Positions 51,351 to 61,484 of a stretch of 64,000 nt of DNA are shown piece by piece. The position numbers were made by a program, and so were the translations under genes. The notes under the pieces were generated by a model. The model was not told the origin of the DNA, made no database searches, and saw only the letters and a list, made by a program, of their open reading frames with translations. Source of the DNA: Saccharicrinis sp963665705 (GTDB lineage: Bacteria; Bacteroidota; Bacteroidia; Bacteroidales; Marinilabiliaceae); the NCBI GenBank assembly GCA_963665705.1, contig OY762448.1, forward strand, positions 5,704,001 to 5,768,000, in the 5' to 3' direction. Position 1 is the stretch's first letter, and each line of letters opens with the position of its first letter.

Positions 51351-52052
51351 TTACTCCACAAACTTATACCCTACTCCTTTGATGGTTTTAATATGAGCCG
51401 ATCCAATTTTTTCACGAACTTTTCTAATATGTACATCAATTGTTCTATCCCCAACAATTATACTATCTCCCCAAACGGCATTGTATATCTCATCTCTTGT
51501 AAATACCTTGTCTGGTTTTGAAGCTAATAACATTAATAGTTCAAATTCTTTTTTAGGTAAAATAAGTTCAGATCCCTTATTTATAATAATGTATTTTTCT
51601 CTATCAATTGTTAAATCTCCTATTTTAATAATATTAGATTTTTCTTTTGACGAAGAAGTTTCTCCTGCATTATATCTTTTAAGTAGCGCCTTTACTCGAG
51701 ATATTAAAACCTTTGGTTTAATTGGTTTAGAAATGTAATCGTCTGCTCCGGCATCAAAACCAGCTATTTGAGAATAATCTTCACCTCTGGCAGTTAAAAA
51801 TGCTACAATTGTATTTTTTAGTTCCGGTATTCTTTTAATCTCTTCACAGGTTTCAATACCATCCATTTCCGGCATCATTACATCCAGTACAATTAAGTGA
51901 GGAAGTTCTTTCTTTGCAATAGTTATTGCTTCATTTCCGTTGTTTGATGTTAAAACCTGAAATCCTTCCTTTTTCAGATTGTATCCAACGAACTCTATAA
52001 TATCTGGTTCGTCATCGACCAATAAAATTTTAAAATTGTTTGCTTCTATCAT
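51351..52052 (-). CDS. OmpR/PhoB-type response regulator
   Basis: 233 aa. Receiver domain with LVDDEPDIIEF, phospho-acceptor in LIVLDVMMPEMDG, and Lys in GADDYISKPIKP. Winged-helix DNA-binding domain (about 135-233: PKKEFELLMLLASKPDKVFT, DEIYNAVWG, VHIRKVREKIG, IKGVGYKFVE). It pairs with the histidine kinase upstream. The PiT transporter nearby makes a phosphate-starvation (PhoB) role likely, but a general OmpR-type role is possible. Confidence 0.93.
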   Translation of the reverse strand: MIEANNFKILLVDDEPDIIEFVGYNLKKEGFQVLTSNNGNEAITIAKKELPHLIVLDVMMPEMDGIETCEEIKRIPELKNTIVAFLTARGEDYSQIAGFDAGADDYISKPIKPKVLISRVKALLKRYNAGETSSSKEKSNIIKIGDLTIDREKYIIINKGSELILPKKEFELLMLLASKPDKVFTRDEIYNAVWGDSIIVGDRTIDVHIRKVREKIGSAHIKTIKGVGYKFVE

Positions 52053-52216
52053 TTTTTAAAGCGTTTGAATCGTTTGCTTCATAATCCCTTTTTTATTCCT
52101 GTGTGTTATTGAATTATGAAGATAAATATCTGGTGTGAAGGTACGTAATTGATTGTTTTATATGTATAAATACCATTAATATTGTGTAAACAATTTGTTA
52201 ATAATTGGCACGAAAT

Positions 52217-53254
52217 TTAATTCTTAGCTTTATCAAGAGTTACTGTAAAACTAGTGCCTTTACCATATGTGCTGGTAACATTAATAGTTTGGTTATGTGC
52301 TTCTATTATATGTTTTACTATAGCTAATCCAAGTCCGGTTCCTCCTTGTTCGCGGGATCTGCTTTTATCTGCCCGATAGAATCTTTCAAAAATTCTGGGT
52401 AGATCATTATCCTTTATACCTAAACCATTGTCTTTAACTTCGATTAAAAAACGGTTATCCATATCATAGGTGTTAATGATTGTTTTACCTCCCGGTTTAC
52501 CATAGTTGATTGAATTAACTACTAAATTACTGAACACTTGAAATAACTTTTGTTTGTCGCCTTTTACCATTAAATGTTTAAGACCTTCTTTGTTAATGAT
52601 AAGTTCAATGTTCTTCTCTTTGGCTCTGATATCTTGTAAATCAAACACATCATCAATAAGTTGGTATAAATTAAAGTCCTCGATGTTTACTTCCAGCTCA
52701 CCTGATTCAAGTTTTGAGATGGACTCAAGATCCTCAATAATCGATATCATTCTATCAATACTTTTTTCAGTTCGGTTTAAATAAAGCATATTGATATCCG
52801 GATCATCAATTCCTCCGTCAAGAAGGGTTAGTATATATCCCTGTATATTAAAAACAGGAGTCTTTAACTCATGAGATACATTTCCCAGAAATTCTTTCCG
52901 GTATTTTTCCATTTGTTTAAGTTGCTGTATCTCTTTGGTTTTACCATGCATCCAATCGGCAACCTCTTTATTTACTTCAGTAAAAGGATCTTTTTCTCGT
53001 GTTTCGCTTGTGCTGGCTGCTGAAGGCTTAAAATGGTGAATGGTTTTATAAATAGGTTTTACTTTTGATTTAATAAAACTATTAATAAATATACCCGCAT
53101 ATAAACCGTACAACGTTAATGTAATAGGAATACTTATCAACAACGACATCATAATATTTGATGAGAAGTAATTCACCAAAAAGAATAATATGGTTAAAAA
53201 GAAATATACACTTGTTGATAATAGAATTATTTTTTTTGAAGTAATATTCTTCAT
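52217..53254 (-). CDS. PhoR-like sensor histidine kinase
   Basis: About 345 aa from ATG 53254 (MKNITSKKIILLSTSVYFFL); the upstream Met at 53281 adds nine polar residues before the TM pair. Two TM helices (about 7-50), a short linker, HisKA with FLGNVSHELKTPVFNIQGYIL, HATPase with LVVNSINYG, DNGLGIKDNDLPRIFERFYR and GGTGLGLAIVKHI. The small periplasmic loop and overall layout match PhoR of the Pho system. It is 164 bp upstream of the regulator gene on the same strand. Confidence 0.92.
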   Translation of the reverse strand: MKNITSKKIILLSTSVYFFLTILFFLVNYFSSNIMMSLLISIPITLTLYGLYAGIFINSFIKSKVKPIYKTIHHFKPSAASTSETREKDPFTEVNKEVADWMHGKTKEIQQLKQMEKYRKEFLGNVSHELKTPVFNIQGYILTLLDGGIDDPDINMLYLNRTEKSIDRMISIIEDLESISKLESGELEVNIEDFNLYQLIDDVFDLQDIRAKEKNIELIINKEGLKHLMVKGDKQKLFQVFSNLVVNSINYGKPGGKTIINTYDMDNRFLIEVKDNGLGIKDNDLPRIFERFYRADKSRSREQGGTGLGLAIVKHIIEAHNQTINVTSTYGKGTSFTVTLDKAKN

Positions 53255-53281
53255 ATGAATTTGAGTGTTTTGTGAATACAC

Positions 53282-53543
53282 TTAATGATGATAATTTAAT
53301 ATTATAATAGCATTAAACATTTGCACCAGGTAAAGCAATGTACTATATTTCGATCATTATTTATTCAAGGTACTCACATTTGTATTCGTATTTTTTTAAA
53401 GTAATGATTGGTCTCAAATTTAAAGTATTTGAGTGGTAGTTTATGTGTGCGTTGTTGAAAATAATAAAAACTTTACAATAAAATAATGTTGGTGCTGTTT
53501 ATGGGTAATGGATGAATCAACAGTTTTAAAAATAGATTAGTGA
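53282..53543. other. Divergent intergenic region, kinase/PiT
   Basis: 262 AT-rich bases holding the promoters of the sensor kinase (minus) and PiT (plus). No clear Pho box was assigned. Confidence 0.4.
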
Positions 53544-55808
53544 ATGGACCATTTGTATTTGATTATTTTTGTATTGGTAGTTTTAGGAATTGTAGACTTA
53601 GTTGTTGGCGTTACCAATGATGCGGTAAACTTCCTTATTTCGGCTATTGGTTCAAAAGTTGCCAAACGTAAATATATATATATGGTTGCTGGCGCAGGCA
53701 TTATTATGGGATGTATGTTTAGTGGAGGTATGATGGAAGTTGCCAGAAAAGGAATTTTTAATCCGCAGTTTTTTTATTTAGATCAGTTGCTGATTATTTT
53801 TTTAGCGGTAATGTTTACAGATATTATCCTTGTTGATTTATTCAATACATTTGGATTTCCTACATCAACAACGGTAGCTATTGTTTTTGAACTTTTGGGT
53901 GGGGCATTGGCCCTGGGGCTTATAATTATTGGAGGAGATAATCCTGATGGTTTAAAAATAAGTGACTTAATTAATTCTCATAGCGCCCTGATTATACTTG
54001 CCGGAATTGTAGTAAGTATTATCATTGCCTTTTTCTCTGGTGCAGTCATTCAGTTCTTTTCACGATTGATATTTACTTTTAGATATAAAAGTAAATTTAC
54101 CTTATTATTTTCTATTGCAGGAGCCGTTGCCATTACTGCAATTTGTTTTCTTTTAATAAAGAAAGATATTGCTTTTGCTAATATCATCTCTATATCATTG
54201 GCCACCTTTTTAGTTAATCATTTGTTCATTGTATTAGGGAGTGTGTTTATTATATCACTCATCTTATTTTTGAATTTATCCTATTTCTTTAATATTGATA
54301 TTCCCCGAATTGTTGTATTCGTAGGAACCTTTACTATTGCCTTGTCCTTTGCTTCTAATGATTTAATCAACTTTATAGGTATTCCTCTTTCGGGGATAGA
54401 AGGAATTCAGGCGTTTATGCAAAGTGATCAAAGTTCAATTCATTCGTTTTTGATGAATATATGGGATGGAGGAGTTTTGCATAACACCAGAAATAATGGT
54501 TTATATAATATAGTATATATTATTTCAGGTGTTATTATGGTTATTACGCTGTTTACATCACGAAAGCTGAGATCTGTAACCGAAACAGAAATGTATTTAG
54601 GACGACAAGATGCGGGTTATGAAACTTTTGAACCTTCACATTTATCAAGATATGTGGTGTACCGTTTCTTTTATGTATATAATAAGTTTAGAAACTTACT
54701 GCCGGTAAAATTTATTGATCGGGTTTCAAAAAGATATGATAGAATAGAGGATGCTGAAGAAGAGACTGATGCTGGTGTATATTTTGATACCGTAAGAGCA
54801 AGTGTTAACCTTGTTGTAGCTAGTGGTCTTGTTGCTATAGGTACCTATTTTACTATCCCTTTATCTACAACATTTGTTGTTTTTATGGTGGTTATGGGAA
54901 CTTCATTGGCTGACCAGGCTTGGGGAAGAGAAAGTGCAGTATATAGATTATCCGGTGTTTTTTCAATACTTGGTGGTTGGTTTATTACAGCAACTATGGC
55001 CTTTATTGGTGCTTTTGTTTTAGCTATTTTTATTTGGTGGGCTGGAATTTATGGAGTTGGTGTATTAATAGTATTTGCTGGTATTGGTTTATATCAATCA
55101 AAGAAATACCATAATAAATTATATCAACAACGTCAGGAACTTAAAATTGCCTCAAATAAGCAGAATGTATCAAATATTAATTCAGTTATTGAGCAAGGAA
55201 GTGATCGGATAAGAAAGCATATTTTAGAAACATCTAAAATATATATGCTAATTATTCAGGGTTTTGTTGATGAAAATGCACGTCAACTTAAAGAAACTTG
55301 CGAAAAAACAGAATTTTTAGGTAAGGTAGCTCGTAAAACAAAAGAGGAACTGTTTATAAGTTTTACGAATATGAGTACAAAGTCTTTTGATACAGGGCAT
55401 TATTTTGTTCAGGCGCTCGATTATCTTGGAGAACTTTCTAATACGCTTTATCAGATTTCTTCGCCGGTATATAATCATGTCGAAAATCAACATAAAGGAT
55501 TATCCAACTCCCAAAAGGAAGACGCTTTACTGCTTCTTGAAGAAATGACTGGTTTCTTTAATTTTTTAGTGCACATTGAAAAAGAGAACAGGTTTGATTC
55601 TGTGCCTGAAATGGTTGAAAAGCAAAAGTATATTGTTGAGCTTATTGAAGATCTTCGTAAAAAACAAATTAAAAGAATATTGGACGGTTCAAGTCGCAAG
55701 AGATCCAGTATTTTATTATTAGAATGTTACGCTGAATCAAAAAATCTGGTATTGTATACCATTAATCTTTTAAAGTCTCATCGCGATTTTTACAATCATT
55801 CAAAGTAA
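53544..55808 (+). CDS. Inorganic phosphate transporter, PiT family, with C-terminal helical domain
   Basis: 754 aa. N-terminal PiT domain with the duplicated family signature: LVVGVTNDAVNFLISAIGSKV and, in the second half, VGTFTIALSFASNDLINFIGIPLSG; also FGFPTSTTVAIVFEL and IPLSTTFVVFMVVMG. About twelve TM helices to residue about 530. The last 220 residues are cytosolic and helical (IRKHILETSKIYMLIIQGFV, CEKTEFLGKVARKTKEELF), resembling a PhoU-like domain, as in other long Bacteroidota PiT proteins. It takes up phosphate with H+ or Na+. It is divergent from the PhoR/PhoB-like genes. Confidence 0.93.
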   Translation: MDHLYLIIFVLVVLGIVDLVVGVTNDAVNFLISAIGSKVAKRKYIYMVAGAGIIMGCMFSGGMMEVARKGIFNPQFFYLDQLLIIFLAVMFTDIILVDLFNTFGFPTSTTVAIVFELLGGALALGLIIIGGDNPDGLKISDLINSHSALIILAGIVVSIIIAFFSGAVIQFFSRLIFTFRYKSKFTLLFSIAGAVAITAICFLLIKKDIAFANIISISLATFLVNHLFIVLGSVFIISLILFLNLSYFFNIDIPRIVVFVGTFTIALSFASNDLINFIGIPLSGIEGIQAFMQSDQSSIHSFLMNIWDGGVLHNTRNNGLYNIVYIISGVIMVITLFTSRKLRSVTETEMYLGRQDAGYETFEPSHLSRYVVYRFFYVYNKFRNLLPVKFIDRVSKRYDRIEDAEEETDAGVYFDTVRASVNLVVASGLVAIGTYFTIPLSTTFVVFMVVMGTSLADQAWGRESAVYRLSGVFSILGGWFITATMAFIGAFVLAIFIWWAGIYGVGVLIVFAGIGLYQSKKYHNKLYQQRQELKIASNKQNVSNINSVIEQGSDRIRKHILETSKIYMLIIQGFVDENARQLKETCEKTEFLGKVARKTKEELFISFTNMSTKSFDTGHYFVQALDYLGELSNTLYQISSPVYNHVENQHKGLSNSQKEDALLLLEEMTGFFNFLVHIEKENRFDSVPEMVEKQKYIVELIEDLRKKQIKRILDGSSRKRSSILLLECYAESKNLVLYTINLLKSHRDFYNHSK

Positions 55809-56442
55809 AATAGTCACATTTCTTTAATGACAATTCTACTTTACTCATCTAAAAAAGATAATTAGTAGTTCTTTATGTGTTTTTGATTAATAGAGGCTGC
55901 TATTTATTAAAAATTCCTTACCTATACATTTGTATAAATAGCAACTTTTTAAAAAGTCTGCTAAATACATATATATGCTCAACATTTCTCGTTAATATCC
56001 ATTATTATCCCAACTGCACAATATTTACTCAGCCATATTTGAAGTTGTTATTTCATAGCAATATTAATTGCTGTCAAAATTCTGTTTGGTATTTTTCTAT
56101 TTAAAACAAGGCGGATAATTAAAATATAAAACCATTATTTCATTGACTTTATATCATTCTATAATTATTGTTAAACATAGGTTAATTGTGTATTAAGACG
56201 CCATAAGTTTAACATACCTATCCTTTTAAAAAAGAAATGTAAGAGTCTGTTTAGTAATGTTTAGTGGTTGATTTTTATAATAACAATACTTCATATACCC
56301 TTAATGTTTACTTATCGAACAGCACACGATTCCAATATATTTTTGCTCATGAAAATTTAATGAAAGTAAGTCGAGCATATTAATATTCTCAAGTCACACA
56401 CAGGAAGAAAATTAATGATGCTTTGTATAGAATGATTTAAAA
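55809..56442. other. Gene-free region upstream of TonB receptor
   Basis: About 630 bases, AT-rich, no supported ORF. At 56071-56088 the sequence CTGTCAA-AATT-CTGTTTG resembles a Pho box pair (CTGTCAT, 4-bp spacer), only roughly in the second half. A long untranslated leader or promoter region is likely. Confidence 0.4.
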
Positions 56443-59199
56443 ATGATGGAGCAAATGAGACAAAAGTTTTTTGTTGTTGTAATGATGTTATTTGTTGGAT
56501 TGGGAACAGCCATTGCACAGCAGGGATTCTTAAAAGGAAAAATCACCGACAATAAAACGGGAGAAGAACTTGTTGGTGCAGCTGTTGTAGTTGATGGAAC
56601 TACAACAGGAACAATTACTGATTTTATGGGAGAATATACTATGCCTCCTTTAGATGCAGGAACTTATACTATTAGAGTTCAGTACATTTCTTACGATCCA
56701 CAAGTATTTAATAATGTAGTTATTAATGCTGGTGAAGAAACCTTATTAAACATTCAGCTTGCCTCAGCAACAATGGATATTGAAGAGGTGGCAGTAGTTG
56801 CTAAAGCCAATCGTGAATCTGAAAATATGCTTTTGATGGATCAAAAGAAGGCTATTGTCGCAACACAAGCTATAGGTGCTCAGGAGTTGTCTCGTAAAGG
56901 AGTTGGAGATGCCGAGGGTGCTGTTACAAAAGTGTCTGGTATTTCAAAACAGGAAGGAGTTAAGAATGTATTTGTAAGAGGATTAGGTGATAGATATAAT
57001 GCCACTTCTTTAAATGGTTTTCCTGTTCCTTCTGAGGATCCGGAGTACAAAAATATTTCACTTGACTTCTTTTCTTCAGATATTATTGAATCTGTAGGTG
57101 TAAATAAAGTTTTTGATAGTAAAATAACTGCTGATGTTGGTGGCGCAAATATTAATGTTAATTCAAAATCATTAGTTGGAGATTCTGAATTAAACATTGG
57201 GATTAAAGGTTCTGCTAATACCAAATCCGTTAATGAGGAATTTTTAATGCCTGATGGTATTAATAATTTGGGATTTGCTCAAAATACCGAAAGTCCATCT
57301 AGTGGAGATACTTATGCCTTTAAGAACTCATTGGATCCTACCAGTCAAGATCTTCAGATTGGTAAAGGTTTTGGGTTTTCCGGAGGAAAGAAATATCTAT
57401 TGGGAGCAGAGAGTAGTCCATTAACATTTTACCTGGTTGGAAATTACTCTAGTGAATATGGTTATAAGGATGGTGTTATTAGAGAGACAACTACGAATGG
57501 TACCATTTTTAGAGATCAATCTTCTGTAGAATATGAAATTACATCATCTCATATTGGAATGGCTAACGTTCAGTTAAATACTAAAAAATATAATTTTTCA
57601 TATAACTTTTTAGCAATCCATACTGCCAAAGGTGCTTTAACTGACGATTATGGTTTTAATGGTGAAGTTTTCCAGTCAGCGGAAGATGAAACAGGTTTGG
57701 TGAGACGTCAACAAAACAATGATAATACACTGCTTGTAAATCAATTTCAAATCAATAGAGATTTTAATAAACGTTGGTCTGTAGATTTAGGAGTCGCATA
57801 TAACTACATAAATGGAAAAGAACCGGATAGACGTGTTAACTACTTGTCATACACCGAAGATAATACTTTGGAACCCTTACGTGGGTCAGGTCGTCAACAC
57901 CGTTATTTTGGAGATTTAAAAGAAAAAGATCTAAACGCGTGTGCAACTATTACATATAATTTATCGGATGATGCAGATAATCTATCCAATTTAAAAATAG
58001 GTTATAAGGGCCGTTTTTTAACCGATGATTATATTTCAAACAGTTGGGATAATGCAAGAACGCAATCAACTCTTCCACAACTTGATTTAATTGATTTTTC
58101 TTTAGATGAAATATTTAATCAGGAAGAATTCGAAGCTGGACATTTTATTAATAAAGAATATAATGTTTCTACTTATACAGTTGATAAAAATATTCATTCT
58201 GTATTTGGCGAACTAAATTTCCAATTAGGGTCAAAACTAGTTTTAGACCTGGGGTTAAAAGCTGATGTTGTAAGCTTAAATATTGATTATAATGTAAATG
58301 ACGGAGCAGATAGAGACTCTAATGCGTTAGATGAATTTTATTTTCTACCAAGTCTTAATTTGAAGTATAGTTTGAATAATAGTAATGCTTTAAGATTTGG
58401 ATTTAGTAAAACATACACGCTTCCTCAATCAAAAGAAATATCACCATTGCTTTACGAAGGGCGTCAGTGGAGTTCTCAAGGTAATCCGGATTTAATACCA
58501 TCAAGCAATTATAATATTGATTTGAAATGGGATTATTATCTGACTCCAACAGAGTTAATCTCATTCACTGCTTTTGGTAAGTTAATTCAGGATCCTATAT
58601 CAAGGGTTGAAGTAAATAGTGCTGGTGGTTTTCTATCGTATGCAAATATTGCTAAAGAAGCTACTCTTGCAGGTGTGGAAGTTGAAATCCGAAAGAATAT
58701 CTTTTCAAGCTACGGAAGTGATGATTCAAATACAAGAAAGAAGTTAAGTACAGGTATAAACTTCTCTTACATAACAACCGGAGTTGATGTGGAAGCTGTA
58801 AGTGATTCAAAATCATCTATACCACTTGATTTTACTAATACTAAAACAGAATTAGAAGGAGCTTCTCCTATTTTGTTAAATGCAGATATATCTTATCAAT
58901 TTAAGAAAAATGATTTTGAGCTGAACACTTCAGTGGTTGTAAACCAATTTAGCGATAGAATATATTCTGTAGGGGTAAGTGGTTACAATGATGTTGAAGA
59001 AAGTGGTTTAACTACATTAGACTTTGTCGCTTCGTCAAAGTTGAATAAACATTGGGGTCTTAGTATAAAAGCAAAAAATCTTTTGGACCCGGAATATCAA
59101 TTAAAGAGAAAAGCCAGTGGTGTAAATAGTGAATCTATTGTGCTAAGTAGCTTTAAAAAGGGGATTACTTTAAGTATGGGCATATCCTATAAACTTTAA
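56443..59199 (+). CDS. TonB-dependent receptor with carboxypeptidase-like N-domain
   Basis: 918 aa. Signal peptide (to about 27: LFVGLGTAIA-QQ), a CarboxypepD_reg-like domain (about 28-110: GFLKGKITDNKTGEELVGAA), plug domain (about 130-250: RKGVGDAEGAVTKVSGISKQ, VFVRGLGDRYNATSLNGFPV), and a 22-strand-type barrel ending ITLSMGISYKL. Not a SusC (shorter, no SusD next door). It is followed 37 bp later by a lipoprotein gene. The PhoBR/PiT neighbourhood suggests uptake of a phosphorus-containing or divalent-metal ligand; this is inference. Confidence 0.92.
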   Translation: MMEQMRQKFFVVVMMLFVGLGTAIAQQGFLKGKITDNKTGEELVGAAVVVDGTTTGTITDFMGEYTMPPLDAGTYTIRVQYISYDPQVFNNVVINAGEETLLNIQLASATMDIEEVAVVAKANRESENMLLMDQKKAIVATQAIGAQELSRKGVGDAEGAVTKVSGISKQEGVKNVFVRGLGDRYNATSLNGFPVPSEDPEYKNISLDFFSSDIIESVGVNKVFDSKITADVGGANINVNSKSLVGDSELNIGIKGSANTKSVNEEFLMPDGINNLGFAQNTESPSSGDTYAFKNSLDPTSQDLQIGKGFGFSGGKKYLLGAESSPLTFYLVGNYSSEYGYKDGVIRETTTNGTIFRDQSSVEYEITSSHIGMANVQLNTKKYNFSYNFLAIHTAKGALTDDYGFNGEVFQSAEDETGLVRRQQNNDNTLLVNQFQINRDFNKRWSVDLGVAYNYINGKEPDRRVNYLSYTEDNTLEPLRGSGRQHRYFGDLKEKDLNACATITYNLSDDADNLSNLKIGYKGRFLTDDYISNSWDNARTQSTLPQLDLIDFSLDEIFNQEEFEAGHFINKEYNVSTYTVDKNIHSVFGELNFQLGSKLVLDLGLKADVVSLNIDYNVNDGADRDSNALDEFYFLPSLNLKYSLNNSNALRFGFSKTYTLPQSKEISPLLYEGRQWSSQGNPDLIPSSNYNIDLKWDYYLTPTELISFTAFGKLIQDPISRVEVNSAGGFLSYANIAKEATLAGVEVEIRKNIFSSYGSDDSNTRKKLSTGINFSYITTGVDVEAVSDSKSSIPLDFTNTKTELEGASPILLNADISYQFKKNDFELNTSVVVNQFSDRIYSVGVSGYNDVEESGLTTLDFVASSKLNKHWGLSIKAKNLLDPEYQLKRKASGVNSESIVLSSFKKGITLSMGISYKL

Positions 59200-59236
59200 A
59201 ACAACTAAACAAATACTATTTTAAATTTAAAAAGAA

Positions 59237-61423
59237 ATGAAAAAGTTATTATTAATTCTTTCAATTGTAGCAGTTGTATTTAGCAGCTGTAATGACGATG
59301 ACGATAATGGTCCAGCTACCCTAAAAGGCGATGCATTATCTAGTGATATTACTAGTGATACAGAACTAGATGCTTCTGTAACTTATACTTTAGATGGAAC
59401 AGTAACCATTAAATCAGGTGCTACATTAACAATTCCTGCAGGAACTACAATTAAAGCGACTAAAGGATTTAGTTCTTATATTATTGTAGAACAAGGTGGT
59501 AAGATTAACGCAGAAGGTACTGCTGATGCTCCAATTATTTTTACTTCAGCCGAAAGTAGTCCTGCTGCAGGTGATTGGGGAGGTATTATTATTAATGGTT
59601 ATGCTCCTATTTCAGGAGGAGTTGCTGGAACTACTGAAATAGATGCAACATTACCTTATGGAGGAGATGATGCTGCTGATAATTCAGGGATTTTAAAATA
59701 TGTAGAAATTCTTTATAGTGGAGCACAATCCAGCGAATCTATTGAGCATAACGGATTAACACTTGATGCTGTTGGTAATGAGACAGTTATCGAAAATATT
59801 TATATTGCTTACGGATCTGATGATGCAGTGGAATTTTTCGGAGGAACTGTAAATATTACAAACTTATTATCAGTTAACTGTGATGACGATATGTTTGATG
59901 TAACTCAAGGATGGAGTGGTACATTAGATAACGCATATGGCATCTGGGAAGATGGATATGTAAGTACAGAAGGTGATCCTCGCGGTATCGAATCAGATGG
60001 TAACCTGGATGGTTTATATCCTGATGCTTCAGGACAATCAAACTTTACAATTTCTAATGTGACTATCAAAAATGCTTCTTCATATATTATGGAAGATGGT
60101 ATTAAAGTTCGTCGTGGAGCAACTGCTACTATTACTAATGCTTTAATGATTGGTGGTACAGCAAAAGATCTAATTGACTTACATGATAGTAAAGGAGATG
60201 CTAACACTGCAACTTCAATTAGTTTAACAGTTGATAAAACTGATTATGTTTCTAATGAAATTCATGTAGAAGATACTTATAGCTCAGTTGCTATTACAGA
60301 AGGAAATACTGGAGCTTCTGCTTCTGCATTTGCATGGACTGGTTATGATTTTGATTCAGAATTAACAGCTACTATCAGTGGCGATATTACTGAAGATACA
60401 CAATTAAATGCTTTATATACTTATACTTTAGATGGTACAGTAAGTATTAAAGATGGAGCAACTTTAACTATACCTGCAGGAACAACAATTGAAGCAACAT
60501 CAGGATTTAGTTCTTATCTAATTGTTGAACAAGGTGGTATGATTGACGCAGAAGGTACTGCTGATGCTCCAATTATTTTTACTTCAGCAGAAAGTACTCC
60601 TGCTGCAGGTGACTGGGGAGGTATTATCATAAATGGTTATGCTCCTATTTCAGGAGGAGTTGCTGGAACTACTGAAGTTGATGCGACACTTCCTTATGGA
60701 GGAGATGATGCTACTGATAACTCAGGGACTTTAAAATATGTAGAGATTTTATATAGTGGAGCACAATCAAGTGAATCTATTGAGCATAACGGATTAACAC
60801 TTGATGCTGTTGGTAATGAAACTGTTATTGAAAACCTTTTTATTGCTTATGGATCTGATGATGCTGTAGAGTTCTTTGGAGGAACTGTAAACATTACAAA
60901 CTTATTATCAGTTAACTGTGATGACGATATGTTTGATGTAACTCAAGGTTGGAGTGGTACATTAGATAATGCATATGGTATCTGGGAAGATGGTTTTGTA
61001 AGTACAGAAGGTGATCCTCGTGGTATTGAATCAGATGGTAATTTAGATGGATTATATCCTGATGCTTCAGGACAATCAAACTTTACAATGAGCAACATTA
61101 CTATCGAAAATAATTCAACTTACGAAATGGAAGATTGTATTAAAGTTCGTCGTGGTGCTACAGCTACTGTTACTAATGCTTTAGTAATTGGAGGTAACGC
61201 TAAAGATCTTGTAGATGTTACTGATAGTAAAGGTTTAGCTAATGATAATACTTCAGTTAGTGTAACTAATTCAGGTGTAACGCTAAGTGGAAATGAAATT
61301 TCGAATGAAAAAGACATTGATGGTGATGGAGTAAAAGAAGTTTGTAATGCTACTGTTAGTATAGTTGCTGGTAATACAGGAGCATCTTCTTCTGTATTTG
61401 ATTGGACAGAATATCCTTTTTAA
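59237..61423 (+). CDS. Surface lipoprotein with two tandem beta-helix repeats
   Basis: 728 aa. Lipobox FSSC (Cys about 18), acidic DDDDN spacer, then two nearly identical repeats of 346 codons (about 35-375 and 381-728) containing TLTIPAGTTIKAT, IIFTSAESSPAAGDWGGIII, and DDMFDVTQGWSGTLDNAYGI. The pattern is that of right-handed beta-helix surface proteins that Bacteroidota often encode after a TonB receptor, where they probably act as its ligand-binding partner. Strongly acidic. The DNA of the two repeats is also highly similar, so recombination could change repeat number. Confidence 0.83.
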   Translation: MKKLLLILSIVAVVFSSCNDDDDNGPATLKGDALSSDITSDTELDASVTYTLDGTVTIKSGATLTIPAGTTIKATKGFSSYIIVEQGGKINAEGTADAPIIFTSAESSPAAGDWGGIIINGYAPISGGVAGTTEIDATLPYGGDDAADNSGILKYVEILYSGAQSSESIEHNGLTLDAVGNETVIENIYIAYGSDDAVEFFGGTVNITNLLSVNCDDDMFDVTQGWSGTLDNAYGIWEDGYVSTEGDPRGIESDGNLDGLYPDASGQSNFTISNVTIKNASSYIMEDGIKVRRGATATITNALMIGGTAKDLIDLHDSKGDANTATSISLTVDKTDYVSNEIHVEDTYSSVAITEGNTGASASAFAWTGYDFDSELTATISGDITEDTQLNALYTYTLDGTVSIKDGATLTIPAGTTIEATSGFSSYLIVEQGGMIDAEGTADAPIIFTSAESTPAAGDWGGIIINGYAPISGGVAGTTEVDATLPYGGDDATDNSGTLKYVEILYSGAQSSESIEHNGLTLDAVGNETVIENLFIAYGSDDAVEFFGGTVNITNLLSVNCDDDMFDVTQGWSGTLDNAYGIWEDGFVSTEGDPRGIESDGNLDGLYPDASGQSNFTMSNITIENNSTYEMEDCIKVRRGATATVTNALVIGGNAKDLVDVTDSKGLANDNTSVSVTNSGVTLSGNEISNEKDIDGDGVKEVCNATVSIVAGNTGASSSVFDWTEYPF
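59341..61423 (+). repeat. 1038-bp tandem duplication inside lipoprotein gene
   Basis: Long near-identical stretches recur at an offset of exactly 1038 bp, e.g. the region at 59511 and its match at 60549. The second unit has a small extra segment near its end. Confidence 0.85.
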
Positions 61424-61445
61424 TATTAAAGATAACCTATAATTT

Positions 61446-61476
61446 AACCCACATCTTTATCGGTGTGGGGTTTTTT
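61446..61476. terminator. Bidirectional terminator
   Basis: Stem AACCCACA / TGTGGGGTT (61446-61453 with 61464-61472, one bulge) then TTTTT. It lies between the convergent lipoprotein and AlkD-like genes. Confidence 0.8.
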
Positions 61477-61484
61477 ATGAAAAA

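Noticed and set aside
55877..56104. 75-aa ORF upstream of the TonB receptor
   Set aside because: Starts without ribosome-binding site, odd composition, lies in a probable long promoter region.
59905..60207. 100-aa minus-strand ORF
   Set aside because: Antisense shadow in the repetitive lipoprotein gene; a similar shadow appears in the second repeat.
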